From: Stieleria marina
GTDB lineage: Bacteria; Planctomycetota; Planctomycetia; Pirellulales; Pirellulaceae
Length of the DNA stretch: 64,000 nt
NCBI GenBank assembly: GCA_007741555.1
Contig: CP036526.1
Location: 4,960,001 to 5,024,000, forward strand
Direction of reading: 5' to 3'
Shown here: positions 37,230 to 46,175 of the stretch, piece by piece
Numbering within the stretch: position 1 is the first letter of the stretch
Layout: every line of letters begins with the position of its first letter
Made by a program: the position numbers and the translations under genes
Notes under the pieces: generated by a model
The model's input: the letters and a program-made list of their open reading frames with translations, nothing else
Told to the model about the DNA's origin: nothing
Database searches by the model: none

Positions 37230-38264
37230 TTAGCGATTGATACCGAACCGGAACGTTGGGCCATAGAGCGAAAATTCGTTGCCGATGATGCCCGCAATTG
37301 CAGCAGCATCCCAGTTCTGAGTTTCAAAGGCGAACTCCGATACAAACAAAGCTCCACTGGCAAGTTCGCGGCTGCGACTGACACCAACTTTGGCTTCCCA
37401 AATCTTCATGGTGCTTTCTTCGGCTACGACGGAAACGAGACCTGGAATCGCAAGTTCATTGTCCGTAAGCAACAGGCTAGCGCGTCCGCTGACTGATAGA
37501 TCCCAGGCGGTCTGCCCAAGGCTGCGGGTGTAACGACCACCGACTGTTAGCCCGGCACCATCGGAGTCGAATTCCAAGCTGCCAAGTCCGGGCAGTTCAT
37601 AGCTTTGATTGACATCGGCGTATCGAAATCCGGTCGAAAGCAGCAAATCACTGCCACAGAACTTCAAACGGCTGGTGACTTCCAAATCCAGCGTGTGTAG
37701 TTCCAGGCCAGTTTCGACGCCCAGATCCGAAGGGTCCGACGTGTCGTCAAAATTGAAGTACGTCGCGCGAAAACCCAAACCGTCCGCGCGTTCCCGTCCA
37801 AAATACACTCGCGGTGCCAAGTCAAAGTCCATCGTCGACGTGACGCTGCCTGCGATCGCCAAAGGAGGAATCGCTCCGCTGATTGCACCCACGTTCGGTT
37901 TCAAAATCGCAAAATCGAATCCGGCGTAGTTAACAGGACAGCCAATGCAGTTGGTCGACACGCGAGTCGATGGAACCACGTTTGGCTGGCACGAATGTCG
38001 CCCCGACGCATTCGATTCAAGCGATGCGATTCGCGATTCCAAGGTCGCAATGTTTTGGTCAGCGTACGGTTCGTTTTGAAAAGCCGTCGCACTGACCAAT
38101 TGGACTTCGGCAGGCGAAGCATCCGAAACGGCTTGGCTGAAAACATGCGTATCAGCAGCTTCGCCAACCAACAATTCTTGGAATGCCGTGTCAGCGCTGG
38201 ACGTTTGTGCGACAAATGCCAACGCAAGTAGAGCCAACAAACGCTTTGTGAATGTAAATTTCAT
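37230..38264 (-). CDS. Predicted outer-membrane beta-barrel protein
   Basis: 344 residues from the ATG at 38264. The signal peptide ends near T-S-S-A-D. A short coiled segment (I-A-T-L-E-S-R-I-A-S-L-E-S) precedes a Cys-containing stretch (C-Q-P ... C-I-G-C-P). From about 120 onward, alternating strands with aromatic girdles (F-R-A-T-Y-F-N-F, S-T-G-F-R-Y-A-D) look like a small porin, similar to the Legionella-type major outer-membrane protein family. The C-terminus F-R-F-G-I-N-R lacks a classical terminal Phe. Planctomycete outer-membrane proteins are poorly described, so the assignment is moderate. Confidence 0.68.
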   Translation of the reverse strand: MKFTFTKRLLALLALAFVAQTSSADTAFQELLVGEAADTHVFSQAVSDASPAEVQLVSATAFQNEPYADQNIATLESRIASLESNASGRHSCQPNVVPSTRVSTNCIGCPVNYAGFDFAILKPNVGAISGAIPPLAIAGSVTSTMDFDLAPRVYFGRERADGLGFRATYFNFDDTSDPSDLGVETGLELHTLDLEVTSRLKFCGSDLLLSTGFRYADVNQSYELPGLGSLEFDSDGAGLTVGGRYTRSLGQTAWDLSVSGRASLLLTDNELAIPGLVSVVAEESTMKIWEAKVGVSRSRELASGALFVSEFAFETQNWDAAAIAGIIGNEFSLYGPTFRFGINR

Positions 38265-38598
38265 CTCGATCACTTCCATGTGAATGTCTAAATCGTTTCC
38301 GCCTGCTACCGGACATCCTTATCGCGGTTCAACTGGTGGCAACAACCTTGCCAGTTGCGGGGGTGCTACCTGACTATTCGACACATTTGTGATCCATTAA
38401 TCGGTACTTGAACGAATGACGGCGCATGACGGAGAACCCTCGGGGACCATCCAAACGCAACAATCTGCACAACCGTTAACGCATCGAAACTGCTGATGAA
38501 GAGTACACCGGTGAAATTCCGCTCTGCGCAGCAAGGCTCCGACCGGGTTCATCGCGGTTTTTTGAGGTCACAAAGATGCGTTTGACTCGGCCGCCGAA
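38265..38598. other. Gap with no recognised gene
   Basis: About 334 bp between the barrel protein start and the DUF1559 gene end. It should hold the barrel gene promoter. No RNA gene or repeat was recognised. Confidence 0.4.
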
Positions 38599-40329
38599 TC
38601 AATCGCGTCCGGCTCGAGAGATCTTGGCTGACCACTCCGCGGCGGAAGCGTTTTCGGAAATATTTTGGACGGATCCGTCACCGTACAGCACGCTGGCTTG
38701 ATTGTTTAAAAAGCCAATCGACTTGGAGGGATTGTCCGCATCGATCTTCAGATCTTCCGGCTTGGTCCACTGCACGGCCGCATCGGCGTTGGTTTCGACC
38801 ACCATGATGGTGTTTGAAAGTCCGTCCAACACGTCACGAAAACGAGTTGGTTTTTCGGAATGAAACATCGTTCCTTCGCCCATTGGCACTTGGTAAACCG
38901 TTTGTCCGGGCGGCGTGTTCATCGAAGCATGCTTGTAGGTGTCAGGCATCTTAGGAATCAACTTGAGGTTATGTTCGCTGTCCCACGGTTCGTCCAGATG
39001 AAATTCTTCGTACAGAGCTTGTTGTTCAATGAACGGCAAGATGTGAACTCGCCAGCTAAGCAGTGCCTTGCCATCAGCATCGCGGCTGACGGCATCGGGA
39101 AGTTTGCGATACGCCGAGTGATAGTTGTGCATCGCTAAACCAATTTGCTTCAAATTGTTCCTCGCGCGTTGACCACGTGCAGCAAATCTTGCTTGGGATA
39201 CCGCTGGCATCAGCAGTGCGACCAACATGCCCTGAGCCGCCAAACCTTGACTCGGTGACGCTGACAAAACCAACCGTCGACCGGTTCGCTTGGGCCGCAG
39301 CATCGTCGTAATACGATCGGCCATGCGGTCCGCGTACGCTCGCGTCGCATCCGGCACGACTCCTTGGTCGCGGATGTTTTGCTGGATTTGCGACATCGCA
39401 ATATCACGGCCCATTTGCGTGGCATCCGCCAACAACGTTTCCAGTTTGTCTGCCGCAGCGTCGTCCACTGCCAAAAAAGCCAACTGAGCACCTTGCTGGT
39501 CATCATCCAGATTGATGCGGATCAAAATCGCGTCCAGCAAATTCGGCAACTCGGTAAACGGTGCAAGCTGAGGCGGTAACTGATTGGCAAACGCCTGCAG
39601 CATTCCGTTGATCATCGGACGCACGGGCTCGATGGCCAGCAGAATCGCGAGATGTCCGTCGTGGCTGACGTTGCTGGCCAACTGCGCCAACTGACCAGGT
39701 TGTCCGCCACCGGCAGCATCGACCAAGGTTTCCAAGTAATTTGTCGACGCCACGATGATCGTTTTTGGATCCGGCTGATGGACGACCACGCCCGGTGGTC
39801 CATTGATTGGCAAACAACTCAGCCCATCGACTTCGGTCACCGCATCCGCTCTTACCAATTGCGGATTCAGATCACCGATGGCAAACGGTTGGTTTAGTTT
39901 GACAATGACGGCGGCCATGGGACCGCTAGGGCCAGGAGTTGCCGAGATGACTCGAACACTGTCGCAAATCCTGGGCGAAAACCCGATGTTATCCAAGCAC
40001 CATGCCTCGGCGATCTCCAGCGGATAAAGCGCGGTCGCCTCACAGCTCATCAGCTTTGCCGGTTGAAGTACCCCCGCCGCAATTCCATCGACGGGAATGT
40101 ACTGGTCACCGATTTTCTTCCGTGCGGCACCGTCCTGGGCAACGCTGCTTTGGGCGACGCTGGCCGAAAGCAATGCAGCGATCAACAGAATCAAGTAGGC
40201 GGTTTTCCACTGCGGTCGTACGACAGCATCACTCAGAGCAGTGTCCTTTGAACTGGCGAGTCGCGAAAGAGTGGTGCAGCGCGAAAGAAGAGATCGACGA
40301 TGATCAGGCAGAGTACAACACAACATCAA
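38599..40329 (-). CDS. DUF1559-domain protein with a long N-terminal region
   Basis: 576 residues. A membrane or signal segment is at about 42-65. Residues 66-375 are an unassigned region rich in Ala, Leu and Asp. The C-terminal 200 residues carry the planctomycete DUF1559 (pilin-like) hallmarks: R-A-R-N-N-L-K-Q-I-G-L-A-M-H-N-Y-H, then L-S-W-R-V-H-I-L-P-F-I-E-Q, W-D-S-E-H-N, and G-D-G-S-V-Q near the end. Most DUF1559 proteins begin with a type IV pilin-like leader, whereas here the motif is internal, after about 390 residues. Role unknown; surface or pseudopilin-like function is inferred from the family. Confidence 0.85.
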   Translation of the reverse strand: MMLCCTLPDHRRSLLSRCTTLSRLASSKDTALSDAVVRPQWKTAYLILLIAALLSASVAQSSVAQDGAARKKIGDQYIPVDGIAAGVLQPAKLMSCEATALYPLEIAEAWCLDNIGFSPRICDSVRVISATPGPSGPMAAVIVKLNQPFAIGDLNPQLVRADAVTEVDGLSCLPINGPPGVVVHQPDPKTIIVASTNYLETLVDAAGGGQPGQLAQLASNVSHDGHLAILLAIEPVRPMINGMLQAFANQLPPQLAPFTELPNLLDAILIRINLDDDQQGAQLAFLAVDDAAADKLETLLADATQMGRDIAMSQIQQNIRDQGVVPDATRAYADRMADRITTMLRPKRTGRRLVLSASPSQGLAAQGMLVALLMPAVSQARFAARGQRARNNLKQIGLAMHNYHSAYRKLPDAVSRDADGKALLSWRVHILPFIEQQALYEEFHLDEPWDSEHNLKLIPKMPDTYKHASMNTPPGQTVYQVPMGEGTMFHSEKPTRFRDVLDGLSNTIMVVETNADAAVQWTKPEDLKIDADNPSKSIGFLNNQASVLYGDGSVQNISENASAAEWSAKISRAGRD

Positions 40330-40648
40330 CTGGAATCCTTAAGAACAACGTGTGTCGGCATCAGGTGAGAAAAGACAAATCATGGAGCACCGAACCACAG
40401 CAATTTTCGTAATACCGCTGTCTTCACGAAATGGCAGGCAGAAAAAATTGTAACTGCCTGGGCGAGACCGTGCTGGCGTCCGGCCAGGTAGATTTCCAAG
40501 CTTGGCGATTTCTTCATTCGCCTCTGCTTTCCCGCCCGAGCCACGCGGAACGACGCAAAGTGATAAACTGCTGTGTTACCCGCACGACCGCAGCACGCTT
40601 GGTCGATGCCTTCGCTGACTCTGATCTCCCTTGAACAACGTCATCAAC
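40330..40648. other. Divergent intergenic gap
   Basis: About 319 bp between the DUF1559 gene and the propeller gene; both promoters should be here. A short hairpin (CAGGCAG / CTGCCTG, 40435-40460, with an A/T-rich loop) is the only structure seen. No ORF is supported. Confidence 0.4.
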
Positions 40649-41563
40649 ATGAATCTTAAACTCTCTACCGCCGCTTTCTTCACGGTGCTCTCGCTCGGGT
40701 CGATCGTGGCAGCGGACGATGCGATCCGCCATTCGTTTTTTGTCGCTGGCCCCACTTTTACGGGCATCATCGACGAAGAGGGCAATGAAAAATGGGACAG
40801 CGGACGGGCAAGTGCTCGCGACGGCTGGATATTGGAGAACGGCAACGCACTGATCGCTTGGAAAGAGATTGTGCAAGAACTGACTCCTGCCAAAGAAGTC
40901 GTCTTCGAATACAAGCTTGGCAAACCCAATAAAGAGATCGGCACCGTTCAGCGACTGCCAAACGGCAATACTCTGATCACCGAACTTGGCAAGAAACCGC
41001 GTCTCTTGGAAGTCGATCAAAGCGGCCAGACCAAAGTTGAGTTTCCGCTGAAGCCAGAAACCAAGAATGCACACATGCAGACGCGGATGGCTCGTAAGCT
41101 TGCCAACGGGAATTATTTGGTCCCGCACCTATTGGCGTTCAAAGTCAAAGAGTACACCCCGGCCGGCAAAGTCGTGAAAGTATTTGCCACGGACGGAGAA
41201 TCGCTCGGTGGCCGCGCTGCAGAAAATTGGCCATTCACGGCGATCCGTCTGCCAAACGGCAATTCGCTGTTTTGTTTGACCCACGGAAACAAAGCGGTCG
41301 AGATGGCCCCCGACGGAAACGTGGTTTGGGAAATTCGCGACAGTGATCTGGAGACCAAACCATTTGACGATGCGTGCGGCGGACAGCGTTTGCCCAATGG
41401 GAACACAGTCATCACGGCCTACCACGCCAAAGTTGGTGTCAAACTATTTGAAGTGACGCCTGAGAAAGAAATCGTCTGGACCTACGAAGGCCCGCATCGT
41501 GCCCACCACTTTCAAATTCTGACGACCAACGGAAAGCCAATTGAGGGTCCAGCCCTACGTTAG
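40649..41563 (+). CDS. Secreted beta-propeller protein, paralogue of 21257-22198
   Basis: 304 residues from the ATG at 40649; a TTG at 40631 would add six residues. The signal peptide ends near S-I-V-A-A-D. Blades carry the repeats L-P-N-G-N-T-L, L-P-N-G-N-S-L and V-T-P-E-K-E-I-V-W, which are also in the paralogue, where T-P-E-K-E-V-V-W and L-P-N-G-N-T-L occur. The fold is PQQ/ASST-like. Ligand and reaction are unknown. It is followed by a DUF533 gene after 131 bp. Confidence 0.78.
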   Translation: MNLKLSTAAFFTVLSLGSIVAADDAIRHSFFVAGPTFTGIIDEEGNEKWDSGRASARDGWILENGNALIAWKEIVQELTPAKEVVFEYKLGKPNKEIGTVQRLPNGNTLITELGKKPRLLEVDQSGQTKVEFPLKPETKNAHMQTRMARKLANGNYLVPHLLAFKVKEYTPAGKVVKVFATDGESLGGRAAENWPFTAIRLPNGNSLFCLTHGNKAVEMAPDGNVVWEIRDSDLETKPFDDACGGQRLPNGNTVITAYHAKVGVKLFEVTPEKEIVWTYEGPHRAHHFQILTTNGKPIEGPALR

Positions 41564-41694
41564 GTAGCGATTGGATTTGGTCGTGGACGCACGTGTCGTC
41601 GATGCGTTAAGATCATTTGTTCAGCTGTGTTTTTTGACGTCGCGAATTGGTTGTATTTTCGCCGCCCGGTTTCTTATTTTTGAAAGTCAGTTCG

Positions 41695-42348
41695 ATGGAT
41701 GCAATGGATGTTTTGGGTGCTTTGTTAGGAAAGAAAGCTGGCTCGGGAAGCGCCGGTGGAAACATTTTGAAAGACATGCTCGGCGGCGGCCGCCGACCTT
41801 CGCCACCGGCTCAGACTCGCCGCGCCCCTCAACCGCAAAGCCGCAGCCGTCCCAAAACAATCGGTGACGCAGCCAAAAGCTTGGAAGACCTACTGAACGT
41901 CTCCAACAACCATCACTCTCAGCGGCGTCAGGCACCCGCTCCGCAGCGACAAGCTCCTCCGCCTCAGCGCACGCCCGAACAAGAATCGCTCAACGAGCAG
42001 TCGATGGTCCTGATTCGTGCGATGGTCAATGCCGCAAAATCCGACGGGCAGATCACCCAAGACGAACAGGACGCGATCCTGAAGCGAATGGACCATGTCT
42101 CGCAGGAAGAAATCGATTTTCTGCGCAAAGAGTTCGCAGCGAAAACCGACGTGCGTGATTTTGCTTGGTCGGTACCGCTTGGCATGGAAGAACAAGCGTA
42201 CGCGATGTCCGTGATCGCGATCGATCTGGACGAACAAAAAGAGGCTCAGTATTTGGGTGACCTAGCTCATGGCCTGCGACTTGCGCCAAGTCGCTGCAAC
42301 GAGATTCACCGCAAGTACGGTGCACCGGAGATTTTCCAAGAGAACTAG
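41695..42348 (+). CDS. DUF533 (TerB-like) protein
   Basis: 217 residues from the ATG at 41695. The N-terminal part has Gly-rich turns (G-S-G-S-A-G-G) and then a long Pro/Gln/Arg-rich low-complexity linker (about 40-110). The C-terminal domain (about 115-215) is all-helical, with M-V-N-A-A-K-S-D-G-Q-I-T-Q-D-E-Q-D-A-I, the acidic D-G-x-I-T/S-x-x-E pattern of DUF533 (YebE) and TerB-like proteins. Family members are linked to metal or stress responses, but this is weak evidence. The frame is open upstream to 41647; the later start matches the family. Confidence 0.83.
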   Translation: MDAMDVLGALLGKKAGSGSAGGNILKDMLGGGRRPSPPAQTRRAPQPQSRSRPKTIGDAAKSLEDLLNVSNNHHSQRRQAPAPQRQAPPPQRTPEQESLNEQSMVLIRAMVNAAKSDGQITQDEQDAILKRMDHVSQEEIDFLRKEFAAKTDVRDFAWSVPLGMEEQAYAMSVIAIDLDEQKEAQYLGDLAHGLRLAPSRCNEIHRKYGAPEIFQEN

Positions 42349-42350
42349 TC

Positions 42351-42414
42351 GCGAAGGATTCCTTCGCAACTTCCATGTCGTTCATCGGGCGTGTCAGGTC
42401 TCTCTGGCACGCCC
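42351..42414. terminator. Tandem hairpins between convergent genes
   Basis: Two hairpins lie just after the DUF533 stop. The first is GCGAAGG / CCTTCGC at 42351-42367. The second is an 11-bp stem (GGGCGTGTCAG / CTGGCACGCCC, one wobble) at 42387-42414, followed by GTTTG. They probably end the plus-strand transcript and may also serve the convergent polysaccharide-export gene. Confidence 0.6.
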
Positions 42415-42426
42415 GTTTGCGTTAGG

Positions 42427-43731
42427 CTATAGGCTAGCGTCGATTTGGAAAATGCCCTGCGGAATCACGCCATAGATTCCGTTGACAAAGACCTGCTGCA
42501 CGAAGTTATCAAACCGCTGAATAGGCTTGTCGGGAACAATCAGCACGTCGCCGTCACGCATCCAGATTTCATCCGCTGGCGTCGGACGTTTTCCGTAGAT
42601 CGCTCCCTGAAGATCAAGGATGGTCGAAATCAAACGCCAGTCTTCGGCGCGACGCATGACGACTACTTGTCGCAGATTGCCACCGGGTAAATGCCCGCCC
42701 GCCGCGGCGATCGCACCGAGCACCGTCGTTGGCCCATCAAGTTGAATCCGACTTGGATCGCCAACTTGTCCTAGCACGTGCACGAAGTGAGGAGCCTGGG
42801 CAACCAAGATCGGTTCGACTTCCAATCCGACCACGACTTCGGCGTAACGCAAATTGATTTCGCGTTTCAATTCCATCAGTGACAAGCCCTGGATGCACAT
42901 GCCGCCAATGCCTGGCAGGCGAATGTTGCCATCGGGCATGACCGTGACGTCAACGGCTTGCTGCTGCAGACCGCTTTGACCGCCAACCGCATTGCGAATG
43001 TCTTCGGCCAGCGTATTGGTTTTGACCGGAGTCACATCGATCGCTGGTTCTTCATAAAATTCTTTGTATCGATCTTCAAGCACTTTGCGAAGCTGCGCGA
43101 CGGTCAAACCGCCCGCGTGAACTTGGCCAAGCAGACGAACGGAAATGGTTCCATCAGGTTGAATTTCCAGCCCACGGTCCAACGTCCCACGGAGCAGATC
43201 CGCATCGGCAATGGATTCGATCATCAGCTGGTCGCCCGGCGTCAGTCGGTATTCACCTGTGTTTTGCCGGCGAGTAATCAAGTAGACGATTTGCAACTGG
43301 TCAGACGGACGCAATCGATACGTGCTCAAATGAGCGAATCGAGCCGGTCCGGCATATCCCCCCGGGCCATACTCGCTAAACGGCATCGGCCGAATGTCGC
43401 GCCAACGAGCCTCTTCGCCACAGCAGGTCGCACAATCCACGCCCATGATGCAATTTTTGCACGGCCCCTGGCACGGATACCCACCTGGAATCACTTGGCA
43501 TCCGCAGTGTTGCTCCCCACTGGGGATCGCACCAGCCATCGCCAGCGAACCACCGGTTTGCTGATGACTGACCTGCCGATTCGTTTGTGCTGATGCAACG
43601 TTAGCAAAGCAGCACACGGTCGCTATCGCACCGGCGATCGCGAGCGAAGCTTTGCCAATTCTCAGCATCCCTGTGAATCGAGCAAGTGAATTTCGACTGA
43701 TCGTGGTTTGTTTTTTTGGACGGTACATCAT
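42427..43731 (-). CDS. Polysaccharide export protein (Wza/BexD-like)
   Basis: 434 residues from the ATG at 43731; a GTG at 43773 would extend the N-terminus. After a signal peptide (A-G-A-I-A-T-V-C-C-F-A-N-V-A-S-A-Q) comes a Cys-rich region (C-G-C-Q ... C-Q-G-P-C-K-N-C). The poly_export domain starts at Y-R-L-T-P-G-D-Q-L-M-I with P-D-G-T-I-S-V-R-L-L-G, followed by SLBB-like repeats including V-L-G-Q-V and V-L-G-A-I-A-A-A-G-G. A final D-G-D-V-L-I-V-P is typical. Wza-like proteins form the outer-membrane channel for capsule or exopolysaccharide export. Polymerase and kinase partners are not in this window. Confidence 0.88.
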   Translation of the reverse strand: MMYRPKKQTTISRNSLARFTGMLRIGKASLAIAGAIATVCCFANVASAQTNRQVSHQQTGGSLAMAGAIPSGEQHCGCQVIPGGYPCQGPCKNCIMGVDCATCCGEEARWRDIRPMPFSEYGPGGYAGPARFAHLSTYRLRPSDQLQIVYLITRRQNTGEYRLTPGDQLMIESIADADLLRGTLDRGLEIQPDGTISVRLLGQVHAGGLTVAQLRKVLEDRYKEFYEEPAIDVTPVKTNTLAEDIRNAVGGQSGLQQQAVDVTVMPDGNIRLPGIGGMCIQGLSLMELKREINLRYAEVVVGLEVEPILVAQAPHFVHVLGQVGDPSRIQLDGPTTVLGAIAAAGGHLPGGNLRQVVVMRRAEDWRLISTILDLQGAIYGKRPTPADEIWMRDGDVLIVPDKPIQRFDNFVQQVFVNGIYGVIPQGIFQIDASL

Positions 43732-43793
43732 CAGGATCAAAAGTTGAAATGGTTTATGATTGTCATCACGCACACAACGCCGCTGCTGGTTGG

Positions 43794-45944
43794 CTACCAG
43801 AGCTTGGGCACGCTGTTCATCATCTTTCGAAGTTTCGACTCAGGCCGTTTCGTTTTGTAATACGACGGATCATCGGGAAGTGCCTCGATGTCGTCTTCAA
43901 AAAGCGTCGGCACAGTTTCTCCGCGCGATGGCTGGCCCTGACTACTGGGCTGGGACGCGATTTTTTCGTCAGACGGACTGCTGGGCATCGCCGCGGTTTG
44001 CTGAACCGGCCGCTTAGGTAGCGAACTTGCTGTCAGCTGCATGGAGCGTGGCGTGGCGATGTCAACCGGTGCGATCGTCGTCTGTGGTTTGGCCGTTTCG
44101 GCAAACTGCCGAGGTGTTAGTTGCACGACTGTCGGCACGGGTCCACGATTCTGGTCGTAACCGGCAGGAAGTCGACTTTGCATTTGAGCCACCATGCGGA
44201 TGGCGGACGCTCGATCATCTGCGCGATTGGACACGACGTCCAACGCCTGCACAACCTCTTTGCTTGGCTGCGAAACAACCGCTTGCTCCAAAGCCCATTT
44301 GGCTTCACGGTCCAGCCCCACGGCAGCCAGATGCATCCCCAAACGAGCTGCCAAGGATCCATTTCCGGGTTGGCCTTGGAGAGCGGCACGACGCAAGCAC
44401 AATGCCGTTTGGCTGGGCAAGTGCTTTGCTTCATTGCGCCCCAAGTGAATGGCGGCCAAAAGATCCAAGGCTTGGGCTGCTTCTACGCGATATTTCGCAA
44501 GACCTGAAAGTCGGATGCGTGCTTCGTTGAGGTATCGATCCGTCGCATCCATCGGCGGCACATTGGCAAGCGACTGATTCTTTAGCACGCCAGTCGTGTG
44601 CGAAAGCACAATTCGACGCACGGCGTCATTGTCAAGCTGTCCATACTTGCCCGCGAAATCACGTGATTCGCGAATTGCATTTCGTGCCAACTGCAAATCA
44701 TCAAGCGCCGACGATTCCGAACGATTGCCACCGAACGATGCGTTTCGATTCGCAATATCAATCGCAGCGGCCGAATAGCGAAGCGATGTCCATGCCGATG
44801 CTTCGGCCGATGCCCAAGCGTGACGGGAATACTCCGTCATGGCTTGATCAAGGAAACGCTTCGCGTCTTGTTGGCTGGACGTGCTGGTGGTCGATGGCAA
44901 CCAGTTTCGCGCGGCCGTTGCCGTGATCTCTTGGCTAGGCTCGAGCAAAGAACGCTTCATCGACCGTGGGGCCTGAGCGATTCGTGATTCGCGGTGACGT
45001 GGCCGTGCGATTTCATCGATCGCCATTCCCCGAACAATCACTGGGGCAGCGGCGACTTTGGCAGGCAGAGTTGTCGCTGCGGTTGAATTGGACACGACCG
45101 AGCGATGCTTTACTTCGACCGGTCGAATCGGCCGTTTTGGATCAATTGTGCCGCCACCACTGATCTGCGGAGGACTGAGCACGACACCCGACGGGAGGTT
45201 GGAAGCGGCTCCTCCCGCATCACTCGGTTCTGTCGAATCGGGGCGGTCGGGATGGACTGGGCCAAGTTCGGGCAATACGTAGTCGCTTGCAACGAACTCG
45301 GGCGTCGGCTTAGACTTCTTCTTGCTCGAAGCAGCAAGCTTTTCGGCCGGGTCCGACTTCGTGGCTGGCACTATGACTTGCGGCAACAGCTGCGGCGCTT
45401 TTCGTTTTCCAGAAGCCGCGATTCTAGCGGGTTTGGATTGGGTTCCGATCGACGGCAAGCGTGTCGGTCGCGGGATGTCGGCGGCCGCGGCTTTGGACTG
45501 TGCTGGCAGGGCCGTTGGCAAATCGGATACTTGTACTGGCGTGTTGACCGTTGCCAGCAGATCGTTCTGCTGGATGTCTCCGGCAGCGGAGCTGGAAAGC
45601 GGGTTCGTCGGAATGCTTTCTTTCGTCGTCGTGAAGATATTGCGGGACGTTCGATTGTCGGCTGACGCATTTCGCTGCGGAAGCGTTTGCGCATTGGTCA
45701 CATTAGCCTGCGGTGACGAAACACTGTTTCGATTGATGAACGGGTTCGTCTGCGTGTCGCTATAAAGCGTTGCGCTGCTGGCGACGACGACGCATGAAGC
45801 GGTCAAGCAGGACAACGTGGCCAAAATTGCCCGTCGTCGCATCCGTTTGGCTTGCGAAGATGTCTTTTGATCAGCTCGTATCATCATTGGCTTCCGTGCG
45901 CATCGATGCTTTGCATGCACTTCATTGTGAATGCTTAATCTCAT
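43794..45944 (-). CDS. Large secreted or periplasmic protein beside polysaccharide export
   Basis: 716 residues. A membrane/signal segment at about 38-57 is followed by a long disordered Pro/Ser/Thr/Ala-rich region (60-350). The helical core (about 350-610) has TPR-like helix pairs with A-L-D-L-L-A-A-I-H-L-G, A-A-R-L-G-M-H-L-A and W-A-L-E-Q-A-V. The tail is again disordered and ends in K-M-M-N-S-V-P-K-L-W. No enzymatic motif is seen. It is on the same strand as the Wza-like gene, with 62 bp between its stop and that gene's start, so an operon is likely. A scaffold role in the envelope is only inferred. Confidence 0.6.
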   Translation of the reverse strand: MRLSIHNEVHAKHRCARKPMMIRADQKTSSQAKRMRRRAILATLSCLTASCVVVASSATLYSDTQTNPFINRNSVSSPQANVTNAQTLPQRNASADNRTSRNIFTTTKESIPTNPLSSSAAGDIQQNDLLATVNTPVQVSDLPTALPAQSKAAAADIPRPTRLPSIGTQSKPARIAASGKRKAPQLLPQVIVPATKSDPAEKLAASSKKKSKPTPEFVASDYVLPELGPVHPDRPDSTEPSDAGGAASNLPSGVVLSPPQISGGGTIDPKRPIRPVEVKHRSVVSNSTAATTLPAKVAAAPVIVRGMAIDEIARPRHRESRIAQAPRSMKRSLLEPSQEITATAARNWLPSTTSTSSQQDAKRFLDQAMTEYSRHAWASAEASAWTSLRYSAAAIDIANRNASFGGNRSESSALDDLQLARNAIRESRDFAGKYGQLDNDAVRRIVLSHTTGVLKNQSLANVPPMDATDRYLNEARIRLSGLAKYRVEAAQALDLLAAIHLGRNEAKHLPSQTALCLRRAALQGQPGNGSLAARLGMHLAAVGLDREAKWALEQAVVSQPSKEVVQALDVVSNRADDRASAIRMVAQMQSRLPAGYDQNRGPVPTVVQLTPRQFAETAKPQTTIAPVDIATPRSMQLTASSLPKRPVQQTAAMPSSPSDEKIASQPSSQGQPSRGETVPTLFEDDIEALPDDPSYYKTKRPESKLRKMMNSVPKLW

Positions 45945-46175
45945 GACGTAGTTGGCGCGTACGATCCGTACAGACCCATCATGTGGTATTGATCGGATTG
46001 ATCGGTCCAGCGGGAACGGTCAAACTCAATCAGCAGCACCGTTGCGACTAGCGGTTGCCCGACGATCCGGCACAACCGTTAAAGATTGCCAGTTGGACAT
46101 GCGGCGATGCACGCTAACGGCATCGATAAGTGCGTTTGTTAACTGATCTGCGATTTGTGTTTCACGCGTTGGGTT

